From Phycisphaerae bacterium (GTDB lineage Bacteria; Planctomycetota; Phycisphaerae; Phycisphaerales; SM1A02): a stretch of 5,088 bases of DNA. Numbering within the stretch: the first letter of the stretch is position 1; each line of letters starts with the position of its first letter. Where the stretch lies: NCBI GenBank assembly GCA_002684755.1, contig NYVS01000117.1, forward strand, positions 12,846 through 17,933, read 5' to 3'. Under the pieces are notes generated by a model. It saw only the letters and a list, made by a program, of their open reading frames with translations. It was not told the origin of the DNA and did not search any database. The translations under genes and the position numbers were made by a program. Positions 1 through 5,088 of this stretch are shown here, one piece after another.

Positions 1-794
1 CGGTTCGCCCGCCGGTAGAACCGGTGGACGACGATCAGCACGAGCGGCGTGAGCAGCGCGAATCCCGCCGCCCGTCCGCCGAAGAGGCTTGTCGCGTGCG
101 AACTCAGGCCGTAGAGGACCCAGCTCATGACCACCGAGACCCCGCTCAGGCCGAGCAGCCAGTTCAATTCAAGCCGATTCTCGTAGCCGGCCGGACTCGA
201 CCAGCCCGTCCCCGCGGATTCCGCCGCCGAGAGGTCGCACAGACGCTTGATGAAGGCGAGGTACAGCGTGAGGAAGAACACGCATCCCAGCAGCCAGGTC
301 GAGACGGCCCGATCGATCGCGAAGGCCCCCACGGTCGCCCGCATTCCGAAACCGGTCGCGAGGACGACCGCATCGACGATCGCGACCCGCTTCAACCCAC
401 CGTTGTAGAGGAACTGAAGGACGAGATAGGCCAGCAGAACGCCGCCCACCGCCGGGTCGACGAGGAACCCCACCACCACGCCGAGCACCACGAGCACGAG
501 GCCGAATCGGAATCCCGCCGTGGGACTGATCCGGCCGCTGGCGATCGGACGATGCCGTTTTCGAGGATGAAGCCGATCGAGCTCCGCGTCCATCGAGTCG
601 TTGATGGCGTAGAAGCCCGAGGCGAGCAGGCTGAATCCGACGATCGTGAGCAGCGTCGCGGTCAGCCAGCCGGGCAGCTGCGCCGCCCTCGCCCCGGCAT
701 CGAGGGCCGGAATCGAGAACACGATCGCGGGCAGGATGAAGACGTTCTTCACCCAGTCCGCCGGCCTCATGAGCTTGAAGTAGTCGATGGGCAT
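1..794 (-). CDS. UbiA-superfamily prenyltransferase, decaprenyl-phosphate phosphoribosyltransferase-like (C-terminus cut by window edge)
   Basis: This is an integral membrane enzyme that most likely transfers a phosphoribosyl group from PRPP to a polyprenyl phosphate. Reading from the ATG at 794, 264 residues are visible and no stop is reached before the edge; the family usually runs to about 300, so roughly 30-40 residues are missing. The first UbiA motif is NDSMDAELD (residues 65-73), followed by a basic HPRKRHRPIASG stretch (76-87) that is typical of the phosphoribosyltransferase branch. The second conserved region is GGLKRVAIVD (132-141), then a GMRATVGAFA block (150-159) and FIKRLCDL (181-188). 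Hydrophobic helices lie around 15-30, 42-63, 96-112, 117-130, 166-182, 211-228 and 243-256. The start is uncertain: a GTG four codons upstream (806) is also open, and an in-frame stop at 837-839 rules out anything longer. Neither start has a strong Shine-Dalgarno. The family call is good; the exact lipid and sugar substrates are inferred from Actinobacteria. Confidence 0.85.
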   Translation of the reverse strand, partial: MPIDYFKLMRPADWVKNVFILPAIVFSIPALDAGARAAQLPGWLTATLLTIVGFSLLASGFYAINDSMDAELDRLHPRKRHRPIASGRISPTAGFRFGLVLVVLGVVVGFLVDPAVGGVLLAYLVLQFLYNGGLKRVAIVDAVVLATGFGMRATVGAFAIDRAVSTWLLGCVFFLTLYLAFIKRLCDLSAAESAGTGWSSPAGYENRLELNWLLGLSGVSVVMSWVLYGLSSHATSLFGGRAAGFALLTPLVLIVVHRFYRRAN

Positions 795-978
795 CCGGTG
801 GTCCACGTCTCGTTCGAAGGTCCGAGCGTCTCGGTCTTATCGACCATCGAGGAAAGGGCCTCCACTCCCGTTTCGAAACCGGAAGACCGGATTCCTCGAA
901 CCCCGAGGCGGATCGGCCTGCTAGCATCCGGGTGCGGAATATTCCGCCCCGTCACCCCCTTTCAGGAGCCGTCACCCG
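795..978. promoter_or_regulatory. Divergent intergenic region between the UbiA-like gene and sdhB
   Basis: These 184 bp separate two genes that point away from each other, so promoters for both should lie here. I see no convincing -35/-10 pair. TAGCAT (922-927) is a weak -10 candidate toward sdhB, and GATAAG on the minus strand (841-836) is a weak one toward the UbiA-like gene. The region holds three symmetric elements: a perfect 10-bp palindrome GTTTCGAAAC (870-879), a 5-bp stem CCTCG/CGAGG with a 5-nt loop (894-908), and the longer palindrome listed separately. A clear Shine-Dalgarno for sdhB, CAGGAG at 963-968, sits 10 nt before its ATG. The promoter role follows from gene orientation; the individual elements are unproven. 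Confidence 0.55.
934..947. promoter_or_regulatory. Perfect 14-bp palindrome upstream of sdhB, candidate operator
   Basis: GCGGAATATTCCGC reads identically on both strands. Beyond one unpaired position on each side, two further G/C pairs extend the symmetry to 931-950. It lies 31 bp before the sdhB ATG and just downstream of the weak -10 candidate at 922-927, which is where a repressor of sdhB would be expected to bind. There is no loop, so a DNA-binding dimer site is more likely than an RNA hairpin. I do not recognise the motif as the site of a known regulator family. Confidence 0.4.
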
Positions 979-1785
979 ATGGTCGCCCCGAACGACAAGA
1001 CCCCGCGAGCCCCTCGAACCGTCCGGTTCCGCATCACGCGGCAGGACGCCCCCGGCAAGTCCACCCGAGTGGAGGAATTCGACGTCCCGGTCCAGACCGG
1101 CGCGAACGTCATCTCCGCCCTCCAGTGGATCGCCGCGCACCCCGTGACCGTCGACGGCACCCGGACGACCCCCGTGGTCTACGACTCGGGCTGCCTCGAA
1201 GAGGTCTGCGGCGCGTGCACCATGGTCGTCAATGGCGGCGTGCGACAGAGCTGCACCGCGCTGGTCGAGGACATCGTCGATGAACACGGCGTGGTGACGC
1301 TCGAGCCGATGTCGTCCTTCCCCACGATCCGCGACCTCGCGGTCGACCGGGCGCGACTCTTCGCGGCCCTCGAATCGGTCAAGGCCTGGGTTCCGATCGA
1401 CGGCACCTACGACCTCGGCGCCGGTCCGATGGAAAGCCCGAAGATCCAGCTCACCCGCTACCAGCTCAGCCAGTGCATGAGCTGCGGATGCTGCCTCGAA
1501 GCCTGTCCGCAGTTCAACCTCGAAGAGGACGAGACCGAGTGGCAGGAGTCGTTCATCGGCCCCCACGCGATCAGCCAGGCCCGGCTCTTCAATCTCCACG
1601 AGACCGGCAAGATCCTCGCCGACGAACGCGTCGACGCGATCTCCGGCGTCGGTGGCGTCAGCGACTGCGGCAACGCCCAGAACTGCGTCAAGGTCTGCCC
1701 GAAGGAGATCCCGCTCACCGAGTCGATCGCCGAGATGGGCCGCGCCGTCACGGTGCGTTCGATCCGCAAGTTCTTCGCCGGCTGA
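979..1785 (+). CDS. sdhB: Succinate dehydrogenase / fumarate reductase iron-sulfur subunit
   Basis: This subunit carries electrons from the flavoprotein SdhA through three iron-sulfur clusters to quinone at the membrane anchor, on the cytoplasmic face. The 268-residue length fits the family. The N-terminal ferredoxin-like domain holds the [2Fe-2S] ligands C72, C77, C80 and C92, within CLEEVCGACTM and SC. The C-terminal domain has CMSCGCCLEACP, giving C166, C169 and C172 for [4Fe-4S] and C176 for [3Fe-4S]. It is completed by C230, C236 and C240 in CGNAQNCVKVCP. All eleven expected ligands are present, so the protein should be functional. The CMSCGCCLEACP wording resembles the Bacillus/menaquinone type more than the E. 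coli type, which is an inference. The start is set by AGGAG at 964-968. No sdhA or sdhC flanks it: the upstream gene is divergent and hemW converges on it, so this subunit stands apart from its complex partners. Confidence 0.96.
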   Translation: MVAPNDKTPRAPRTVRFRITRQDAPGKSTRVEEFDVPVQTGANVISALQWIAAHPVTVDGTRTTPVVYDSGCLEEVCGACTMVVNGGVRQSCTALVEDIVDEHGVVTLEPMSSFPTIRDLAVDRARLFAALESVKAWVPIDGTYDLGAGPMESPKIQLTRYQLSQCMSCGCCLEACPQFNLEEDETEWQESFIGPHAISQARLFNLHETGKILADERVDAISGVGGVSDCGNAQNCVKVCPKEIPLTESIAEMGRAVTVRSIRKFFAG

Positions 1786-1804
1786 GCCCGCCCGGGCCCG
1801 CCGT

Positions 1805-3001
1805 TCAGACCAGATCGCTCAGGATGTCGTCGGCCAGCATGAGTGCCTGGTCGGCGATGCGGAGCCGGTCGCTCCGCCACTCCAGCCCACCCGTCCGAAG
1901 ATGTCGCTCGACGGCCTCCTGCCGTTCCGAGGTGCTCCCCGCGAGCGCCGTCGCGAGTGACCGGTCGATTCCCCGACGCAGTCGCAGACCGAGCATCGCG
2001 CGTTCGCCGAGTTCGGTCGCCGCATCGGGACGATCGACGGTGACCACCGGCGACACGCCGTCGCCCTCGATCCAGTCGTCCAGCCGGGGCAGGTTCCGGT
2101 ACCGGATGCCACCGAGATTCCCGGCGGCCGCCGGCCCGATCGCGACCCACTGCCCGGCGTCCCAGTAGGCGAGATTGTGCAGACAGCGTTCGCCGGGCAG
2201 CGCCCAGTTGCTGATCTCGTACTGCTCGTACCCCGCGGCTTCGAGTCGCTCGCGGGTCCGGTCGTACATCGCGGATTCGATCGCGTCGTCGATCGCGTCG
2301 ATCCGGCCGAGCCGTCGCTTCTCCGCGAGCGGCGTTCCCGCTTCGAAGACGAGCCCGTAGCACGACAGGTGCTGCGGTTCGAGGGCCAGCACCGCGTCGA
2401 GATCCCGGTCCCAGTCCGCCATCGTCGCCCCCGGGATCCCGAAGATCAGATCGAGGTTGATCCGCCGGATCCCCGCGTCACGCAGCCGAACGACCGACCT
2501 CGTCACCGAGGCTGGATCATGGTGCCGCTCGAGCGTTTCGAGAAGCGCGGGCTGGAAACTCTGACATCCGATGCTCACCCGGTCGGCCCCGCCCGCCACC
2601 AGCGCCTCCGCGATCTCGGCGGTGACGGTCTCGGGATTCGCTTCGACCGTGAATTCCTCGAGCGGGCCTGCGGGAATCGAACCGATCGCCTCGAGCACCC
2701 GCCGCAGACCGTCGGGCGGAAGCATGGTCGGGGTGCCGCCGCCGACGAAGGCGGATCGGATCCCGGCCGGGTCGATCGAGGCCCGGACCGCGTTCACCTC
2801 GGATTCGAAGCGGTCGACGAACGCCCCGGTTCGATCCCGGTGATCGACGATCGAATAGAAATCGCAGTAATGGCACTTGTGCCGACAGAACGGCACGTGG
2901 GCATAGACGGTGTCGGGGCGGGCCCCTTCCAGCACCCGGGCCGAGGCCTCGATGCTGGGCGCGTCGTCGTATTGCGGAAGTTCGAAAGCGGGATCCGTCA
3001 C
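1805..3001 (-). CDS. hemW: HemW, radical SAM heme chaperone (often annotated as oxygen-independent coproporphyrinogen III oxidase-like)
   Basis: HemW binds heme and a [4Fe-4S] cluster and delivers heme to respiratory proteins in the cytoplasm; it is not a coproporphyrinogen oxidase. The 398-residue product has the radical SAM motif CRHKCHYCDF (C39, C43, C46). Phe follows at the position where true HemN has a fourth Cys, which favours HemW. Other landmarks are GGGTP (87-91), VEANPE (119-124), SIGCQSF (143-149), DLIFGIP (184-190), YEISNWA (261-267) and HNLAYW (275-280), the HNxxYW motif that marks HemW. The GPxAHG-type segment usual in the family reads GPAAAG here (289-294). The start is GTG at 3001, the first possible start after an in-frame stop ending three codons upstream (3011-3013); its Shine-Dalgarno is weak. 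A GTG at 2935 (codon 23) would give an N-terminus closer to family norms. Its stop lies 19 bp from the converging sdhB stop. It is probably transcribed with the zinc-ribbon gene 58 bp upstream. Confidence 0.94.
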   Translation of the reverse strand: MTDPAFELPQYDDAPSIEASARVLEGARPDTVYAHVPFCRHKCHYCDFYSIVDHRDRTGAFVDRFESEVNAVRASIDPAGIRSAFVGGGTPTMLPPDGLRRVLEAIGSIPAGPLEEFTVEANPETVTAEIAEALVAGGADRVSIGCQSFQPALLETLERHHDPASVTRSVVRLRDAGIRRINLDLIFGIPGATMADWDRDLDAVLALEPQHLSCYGLVFEAGTPLAEKRRLGRIDAIDDAIESAMYDRTRERLEAAGYEQYEISNWALPGERCLHNLAYWDAGQWVAIGPAAAGNLGGIRYRNLPRLDDWIEGDGVSPVVTVDRPDAATELGERAMLGLRLRRGIDRSLATALAGSTSERQEAVERHLRTGGLEWRSDRLRIADQALMLADDILSDLV

Positions 3002-3059
3002 CGCCTGATTCTAGACGGCGCGGTGGTTTCGCAGCACCTGGGCGCCGCGTGGATCGGCC

Positions 3060-3257
3060 TCAGGCCGCGTCGGAGGATGCCTCGTCGGACGTTCCGAGGT
3101 TCCTCGGGACCTCCGGACTCCGCATCACGGGGATCCGGATGTTGGTCGAGCAGGAACGGCAGCGGACGAGCTTGCCTCGGGCATGCTCGGGAACCGCGAG
3201 GATCCGCTGGCACCCGAGATTCGGGCACATGATTCGAATGACCTGGGCGTCGTCCAT
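3060..3257 (-). CDS. Small zinc-ribbon protein of unknown function (65 aa)
   Basis: The protein has 65 residues and two cysteine knuckles, CPNLGC (C11, C16) and CRSC (C33, C36), separated by 16 residues. Between them is the pattern LAVPEHARGKLVRC (20-33). This layout (Cys pair, VP, GK.VRC..C, then IRIPV) is a zinc-ribbon form I associate with short planctomycete proteins and with N-terminal domains of larger ones. The tail (47-65) is polar and probably disordered. The ATG at 3257 is chosen because GAGGGAGG (3272-3265) lies 7 nt upstream, an excellent Shine-Dalgarno. The open frame continues upstream through the start of purA, but that extension is only a by-product of G+C content. It ends 58 bp before hemW on the same strand, so co-transcription is likely. 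It could bind zinc, nucleic acid or a protein partner; nothing in the sequence decides between these. Confidence 0.82.
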   Translation of the reverse strand: MDDAQVIRIMCPNLGCQRILAVPEHARGKLVRCRSCSTNIRIPVMRSPEVPRNLGTSDEASSDAA

Positions 3258-3416
3258 GATCGAGCCTCCCTCGGGACCGGAATTCGCACCCCGTGACCCG
3301 GGCCGCCCCCGGAGCATCGACCCGCCGACCGGGTCACTGAAGTCGGATCGCGGCGGAACCGGCCACACGGGGTCGGATGATTCGTAGAATGCGACGTCGC
3401 CCCCCCTGGAGCCCCC
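3258..3416. promoter_or_regulatory. Divergent intergenic region between the zinc-ribbon gene and purA
   Basis: This 159-bp gap lies between divergent transcription units and should contain promoters for both. Toward purA, TAGAAT at 3385-3390 differs from the -10 consensus at one base and would start transcription near 3397, leaving a leader of about 20 nt. No good -35 precedes it. The purA Shine-Dalgarno is TGGAG at 3407-3411, 5 nt before the ATG. Toward the zinc-ribbon gene I see the strong Shine-Dalgarno at 3272-3265 but no clear -10. A 9-bp inverted repeat in the middle is listed separately. Confidence 0.55.
3293..3337. repeat. 9-bp perfect inverted repeat with 27-bp spacer in the zinc-ribbon/purA divergent region
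   Basis: GTGACCCGG (3293-3301) is matched exactly by its reverse complement CCGGGTCAC (3329-3337); centres are 36 bp apart. It sits between the two genes, upstream of the purA -10 candidate at 3385. It could be a pair of half-sites for a regulator acting on both genes, or the stem of a long-loop hairpin. No run of T follows on either strand, so an intrinsic terminator is unlikely. A chance match is possible in DNA of this composition. Confidence 0.4.
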
Positions 3417-4760
3417 ATGTCGACGAGCCCACCCACCAGCAATCCCGCCGCGAATCGACACACCGCGGTGGTCGGCCTCCAGTGGGGCGACGAAGGCAAG
3501 GGGAAGCTCGTCGACCTCCTCGCCGAGGAACACGACCACATCGTCCGATACAACGGCGGCGCGAACGCGGGCCACACCGTGGTGGTCGGTGACGAGCGGT
3601 ACGCCCTGCATCTGGTGCCGTCCGGCATCCTGTTCCCGGGTTGCACCTGCGTGATCGGGAATGGCGTCGTCATCGACCCCGCCAAGCTCCTCGAGGAGAT
3701 GGACGGGCTCCGTCGCCGCGACATCGAGGTCGGCGACAACCTGCGGGTCTCCTCCCGCGCCCACGTCGTGATGCCGTACCACCAGGCCATGGACGGCGCC
3801 CTCGAGGAGTTCCTCGCCGGTCGCTCCGCCTCCGGCGCGATCGGGACGACGCGGCGCGGCATCGGCCCTGCCTATGCCGACAAGGTCCAGCGCTCGACCG
3901 CGATCCGGGTCGGCGACCTCCTGCGGCCCGAAGTCCTCCGGCGCAAGCTCGAACTGGTCTGTCCGCTCCGCGAGGCGCAGCTTCGATCACTGGGCGTCCC
4001 CCTCGACGACGCGAAGATCGACGTCGCCGCGCTGTACGAGTCGACCCTCGAACTGGGCGAACGACTCGCACCACACGTCTGCGACACCACCTGGCTTCTT
4101 CACGATGCGTTGGCGGCGGACGAGCGGATCCTCTTCGAGGGCGCGAACGCCTGCCTGCTCGACGTCGACCACGGCACGTATCCGTTCGTGACCAGCTCGA
4201 ACTGCTCGACCCTCGGCATCCCCGCCGGAACCGGCGTCCCCCTCGGCAACATCGACCGCGTCCTCGGAATCATGAAGGCCTACTCCACCCGGGTCGGCGG
4301 CGGTCCGTTCCCCACCGAACTCGACGATCCGATCGGCGACCGGATCCGCGAACGCGGCCGGGAATTCGGGACCACCACCGGCCGCCCCCGACGCTGCGGC
4401 TGGCTCGATCTGGTCGCGGTGCGGTACACCGCGATGGTCTGCGGCGTGACCGGGATCGCCTGCACGCTCTTCGACGTCCTCGGCGGACTCGACGAAGTCC
4501 GACTCTGCACCGGCTATCGACTTCCCGACGGAACGGTCACCGATCGCTTCCCCGCCGACGCGTTCGACCTCGAAGGCGTGACGCCGGTCTACGAGACGCT
4601 TCCGGGCTGGGCCGATCCGGTGGATCGTCCGACGGACCGGGCCTCGCTCCCCGACGCGGCCCGGGCCTACCTCGATCGAGTCGAGTCGTTCATCGGGGTT
4701 CCCATCGAGATCGTCGGCATCGGTCCGGAACGCACCGAAGTCCTCGTCGCCTCCACATGA
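3417..4760 (+). CDS. purA: Adenylosuccinate synthetase
   Basis: PurA condenses IMP with aspartate using GTP, the first committed step from IMP to AMP; it is a cytoplasmic dimer. The 447 residues exceed the E. coli enzyme (432) mainly through an N-terminal extension of about 12. Catalytic landmarks are present: GLQWGDEGKGK (20-30) with the catalytic Asp at D25, NGGANAGHT (46-54) with the catalytic His at H53, GTTRRGIGPAY (143-153), DHGTYPFVTSSN (251-262), STRVGGGPFPTE (290-301) and GRPRRCGWLD (322-331). Several binding positions differ from E. coli when aligned by eye. FEGAQG reads FEGANA (N244), TGSGLGP reads AGTGVPL (270-276), the guanine-binding TKLD reads TLFD (350-353), and STGP near the C-terminus reads GIGP (434-437). 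The family assignment is secure; whether these changes alter substrate use is unknown. The ATG follows TGGAG by 5 nt. Its TGA overlaps the uppS ATG. Confidence 0.96.
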   Translation: MSTSPPTSNPAANRHTAVVGLQWGDEGKGKLVDLLAEEHDHIVRYNGGANAGHTVVVGDERYALHLVPSGILFPGCTCVIGNGVVIDPAKLLEEMDGLRRRDIEVGDNLRVSSRAHVVMPYHQAMDGALEEFLAGRSASGAIGTTRRGIGPAYADKVQRSTAIRVGDLLRPEVLRRKLELVCPLREAQLRSLGVPLDDAKIDVAALYESTLELGERLAPHVCDTTWLLHDALAADERILFEGANACLLDVDHGTYPFVTSSNCSTLGIPAGTGVPLGNIDRVLGIMKAYSTRVGGGPFPTELDDPIGDRIRERGREFGTTTGRPRRCGWLDLVAVRYTAMVCGVTGIACTLFDVLGGLDEVRLCTGYRLPDGTVTDRFPADAFDLEGVTPVYETLPGWADPVDRPTDRASLPDAARAYLDRVESFIGVPIEIVGIGPERTEVLVAST

Positions 4761-5088
4761 CCACACCAACCCGCAACCGCGACGCCGCTCCCGAGACGCT
4801 CCCCCGGCACGTTGCCATGATCATGGACGGCAACGGACGCTGGGCGAACGGCCGTGGACTGCCGCGCTTCGCCGGCCACAAGCAGGGCGCGAAGACCGTC
4901 GACCTCGTCACCACCGAATGCGCCCGCCTCGGGCTCGAGGCCCTCACGCTCTACTCGTTCAGCAGTGAGAACTGGAAGCGACCGGCCGAAGAGGTGGAAC
5001 TCCTCATGGCCCTCTGCCACGAGCACCTGGTCGAGCAACGTGACCGGATGGTGGACAACGACATCCGGTTCCGGCGACTCGGTCGTCG
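4757..5088 (+). CDS. uppS: Isoprenyl transferase, undecaprenyl pyrophosphate synthase family (C-terminus cut by window edge)
   Basis: UppS is a cis-prenyltransferase that extends farnesyl diphosphate with isopentenyl diphosphate to make the polyprenyl carrier lipid for peptidoglycan and other envelope glycans. The visible 110 residues include the signature HVAMIMDGNGRWA (18-30) with catalytic Asp at D24, the GHKQGAKTV segment (40-48), and LYSFSSENWKRP (65-76), all typical of the family. About 130-140 residues should follow beyond the window. The ATG (4757-4759) overlaps the purA stop in an ATGA arrangement. Since no clear Shine-Dalgarno lies in front of it, translation is probably coupled to purA. 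A second Met at 21 lies inside the conserved motif and is not a credible start. The exact chain length made cannot be told from this part. Confidence 0.94.
   Translation, partial: MTTPTRNRDAAPETLPRHVAMIMDGNGRWANGRGLPRFAGHKQGAKTVDLVTTECARLGLEALTLYSFSSENWKRPAEEVELLMALCHEHLVEQRDRMVDNDIRFRRLGR

Noticed and set aside
767..847. Possible short leader peptide on the minus strand (ATG at 847) overlapping the UbiA-like start
   Set aside because: No good Shine-Dalgarno, no attenuator-like structure, and it ends inside the coding region; its short length is expected by chance.
169..927. Minus-strand open frame of 252 codons
   Set aside because: It overlaps the true UbiA-like gene in another frame and has a low-complexity Arg/Gly-rich product.
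24..1283. Plus-strand open frame of 419 codons over the UbiA-like gene and the start of sdhB
   Set aside because: Its product is rich in Arg, Asp, Glu and His with no recognisable domain, and it is antisense to a clear membrane enzyme; typical of G+C-rich antisense frames.
1786..1804. Bidirectional terminator between the converging sdhB and hemW stops
   Set aside because: Only a 4-bp GCCC/GGGC stem with a 4-nt loop is possible and there is no T-run on either side.
1805..3001. True oxygen-independent coproporphyrinogen III oxidase (HemN)
   Set aside because: The cluster motif is CxxxCxxCxF without the fourth Cys of HemN, and the HNxxYW motif of HemW is present.
2177..3232. Plus-strand open frame of 351 codons opposite hemW
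   Set aside because: hemW on the other strand carries all expected motifs; this frame has none and crosses the end of the zinc-ribbon gene.
3342..3378. Direct repeat GTCGGAT (3342-3348 and 3372-3378)
   Set aside because: Seven bases in two copies is expected by chance in this composition and nothing else supports it.
3060..3782. 240-codon extension of the zinc-ribbon protein upstream
   Set aside because: The extension is antisense to purA and crosses the intergenic region; the ATG at 3257 has a strong ribosome binding site and gives a complete domain.
3417..4760. Phage-type PurZ (2-aminoadenylosuccinate synthetase) instead of PurA
   Set aside because: The catalytic Asp in GDEGKGK and the full-length bacterial PurA architecture are kept, and the neighbours are chromosomal housekeeping genes; PurZ characteristically replaces that Asp.
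3987..4769. Minus-strand open frame of 260 codons opposite purA
   Set aside because: Antisense by-product; Asp/Glu/Arg/Gly-rich with no domain, and no ribosome binding site.
1..5088. RNA genes, CRISPR array, insertion sequence, attachment site or defence cassette
   Set aside because: No tRNA-like cloverleaf, repeat-spacer pattern, transposase motif or terminal inverted repeats were seen; the window is filled with recognisable housekeeping genes.

Overview
This is a G+C-rich, gene-dense stretch of a bacterial chromosome. Four genes can be read completely, and two more are cut by the window edges. The tiny zinc-ribbon gene, the Bacillus-style succinate dehydrogenase iron-sulfur subunit and the overall base composition suggest a member of the Planctomycetota, possibly Phycisphaerae. 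That placement rests on pattern recognition, not on a search.

Layout, left to right. On the minus strand, running off the left edge, is a UbiA-superfamily membrane prenyltransferase that most resembles decaprenyl-phosphate phosphoribosyltransferases (1-794). A 184-bp divergent intergenic region with several palindromes follows (795-978). Then comes a plus-strand sdhB (979-1785). It converges, with only 19 bp between stop codons, on minus-strand hemW (1805-3001). Upstream of hemW on the same strand is a 65-residue zinc-ribbon protein (3060-3257). A second divergent intergenic region (3258-3416) carries a 9-bp inverted repeat. Plus-strand purA (3417-4760) then overlaps the start of uppS by 4 bp (4757-5088); uppS runs off the right edge.

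The genes are mostly core metabolism: respiration/TCA cycle (SdhB), heme delivery (HemW), AMP synthesis (PurA) and polyprenyl carrier-lipid synthesis (UppS). The left-edge enzyme probably uses a polyprenyl phosphate. Two transcription units are likely: zinc ribbon then hemW, and purA then uppS. sdhB looks like a single-gene unit separated from the other succinate dehydrogenase subunits.

I found no mobile element, CRISPR array, RNA gene or defence-like cassette, and nothing that amounts to a new multi-gene system. The points most worth checking are departures from consensus in the PurA nucleotide-binding motifs, the detached sdhB with a perfect 14-bp palindrome in front of it, and the small zinc-ribbon protein next to hemW. 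Many long overlapping reading frames are by-products of high G+C content.
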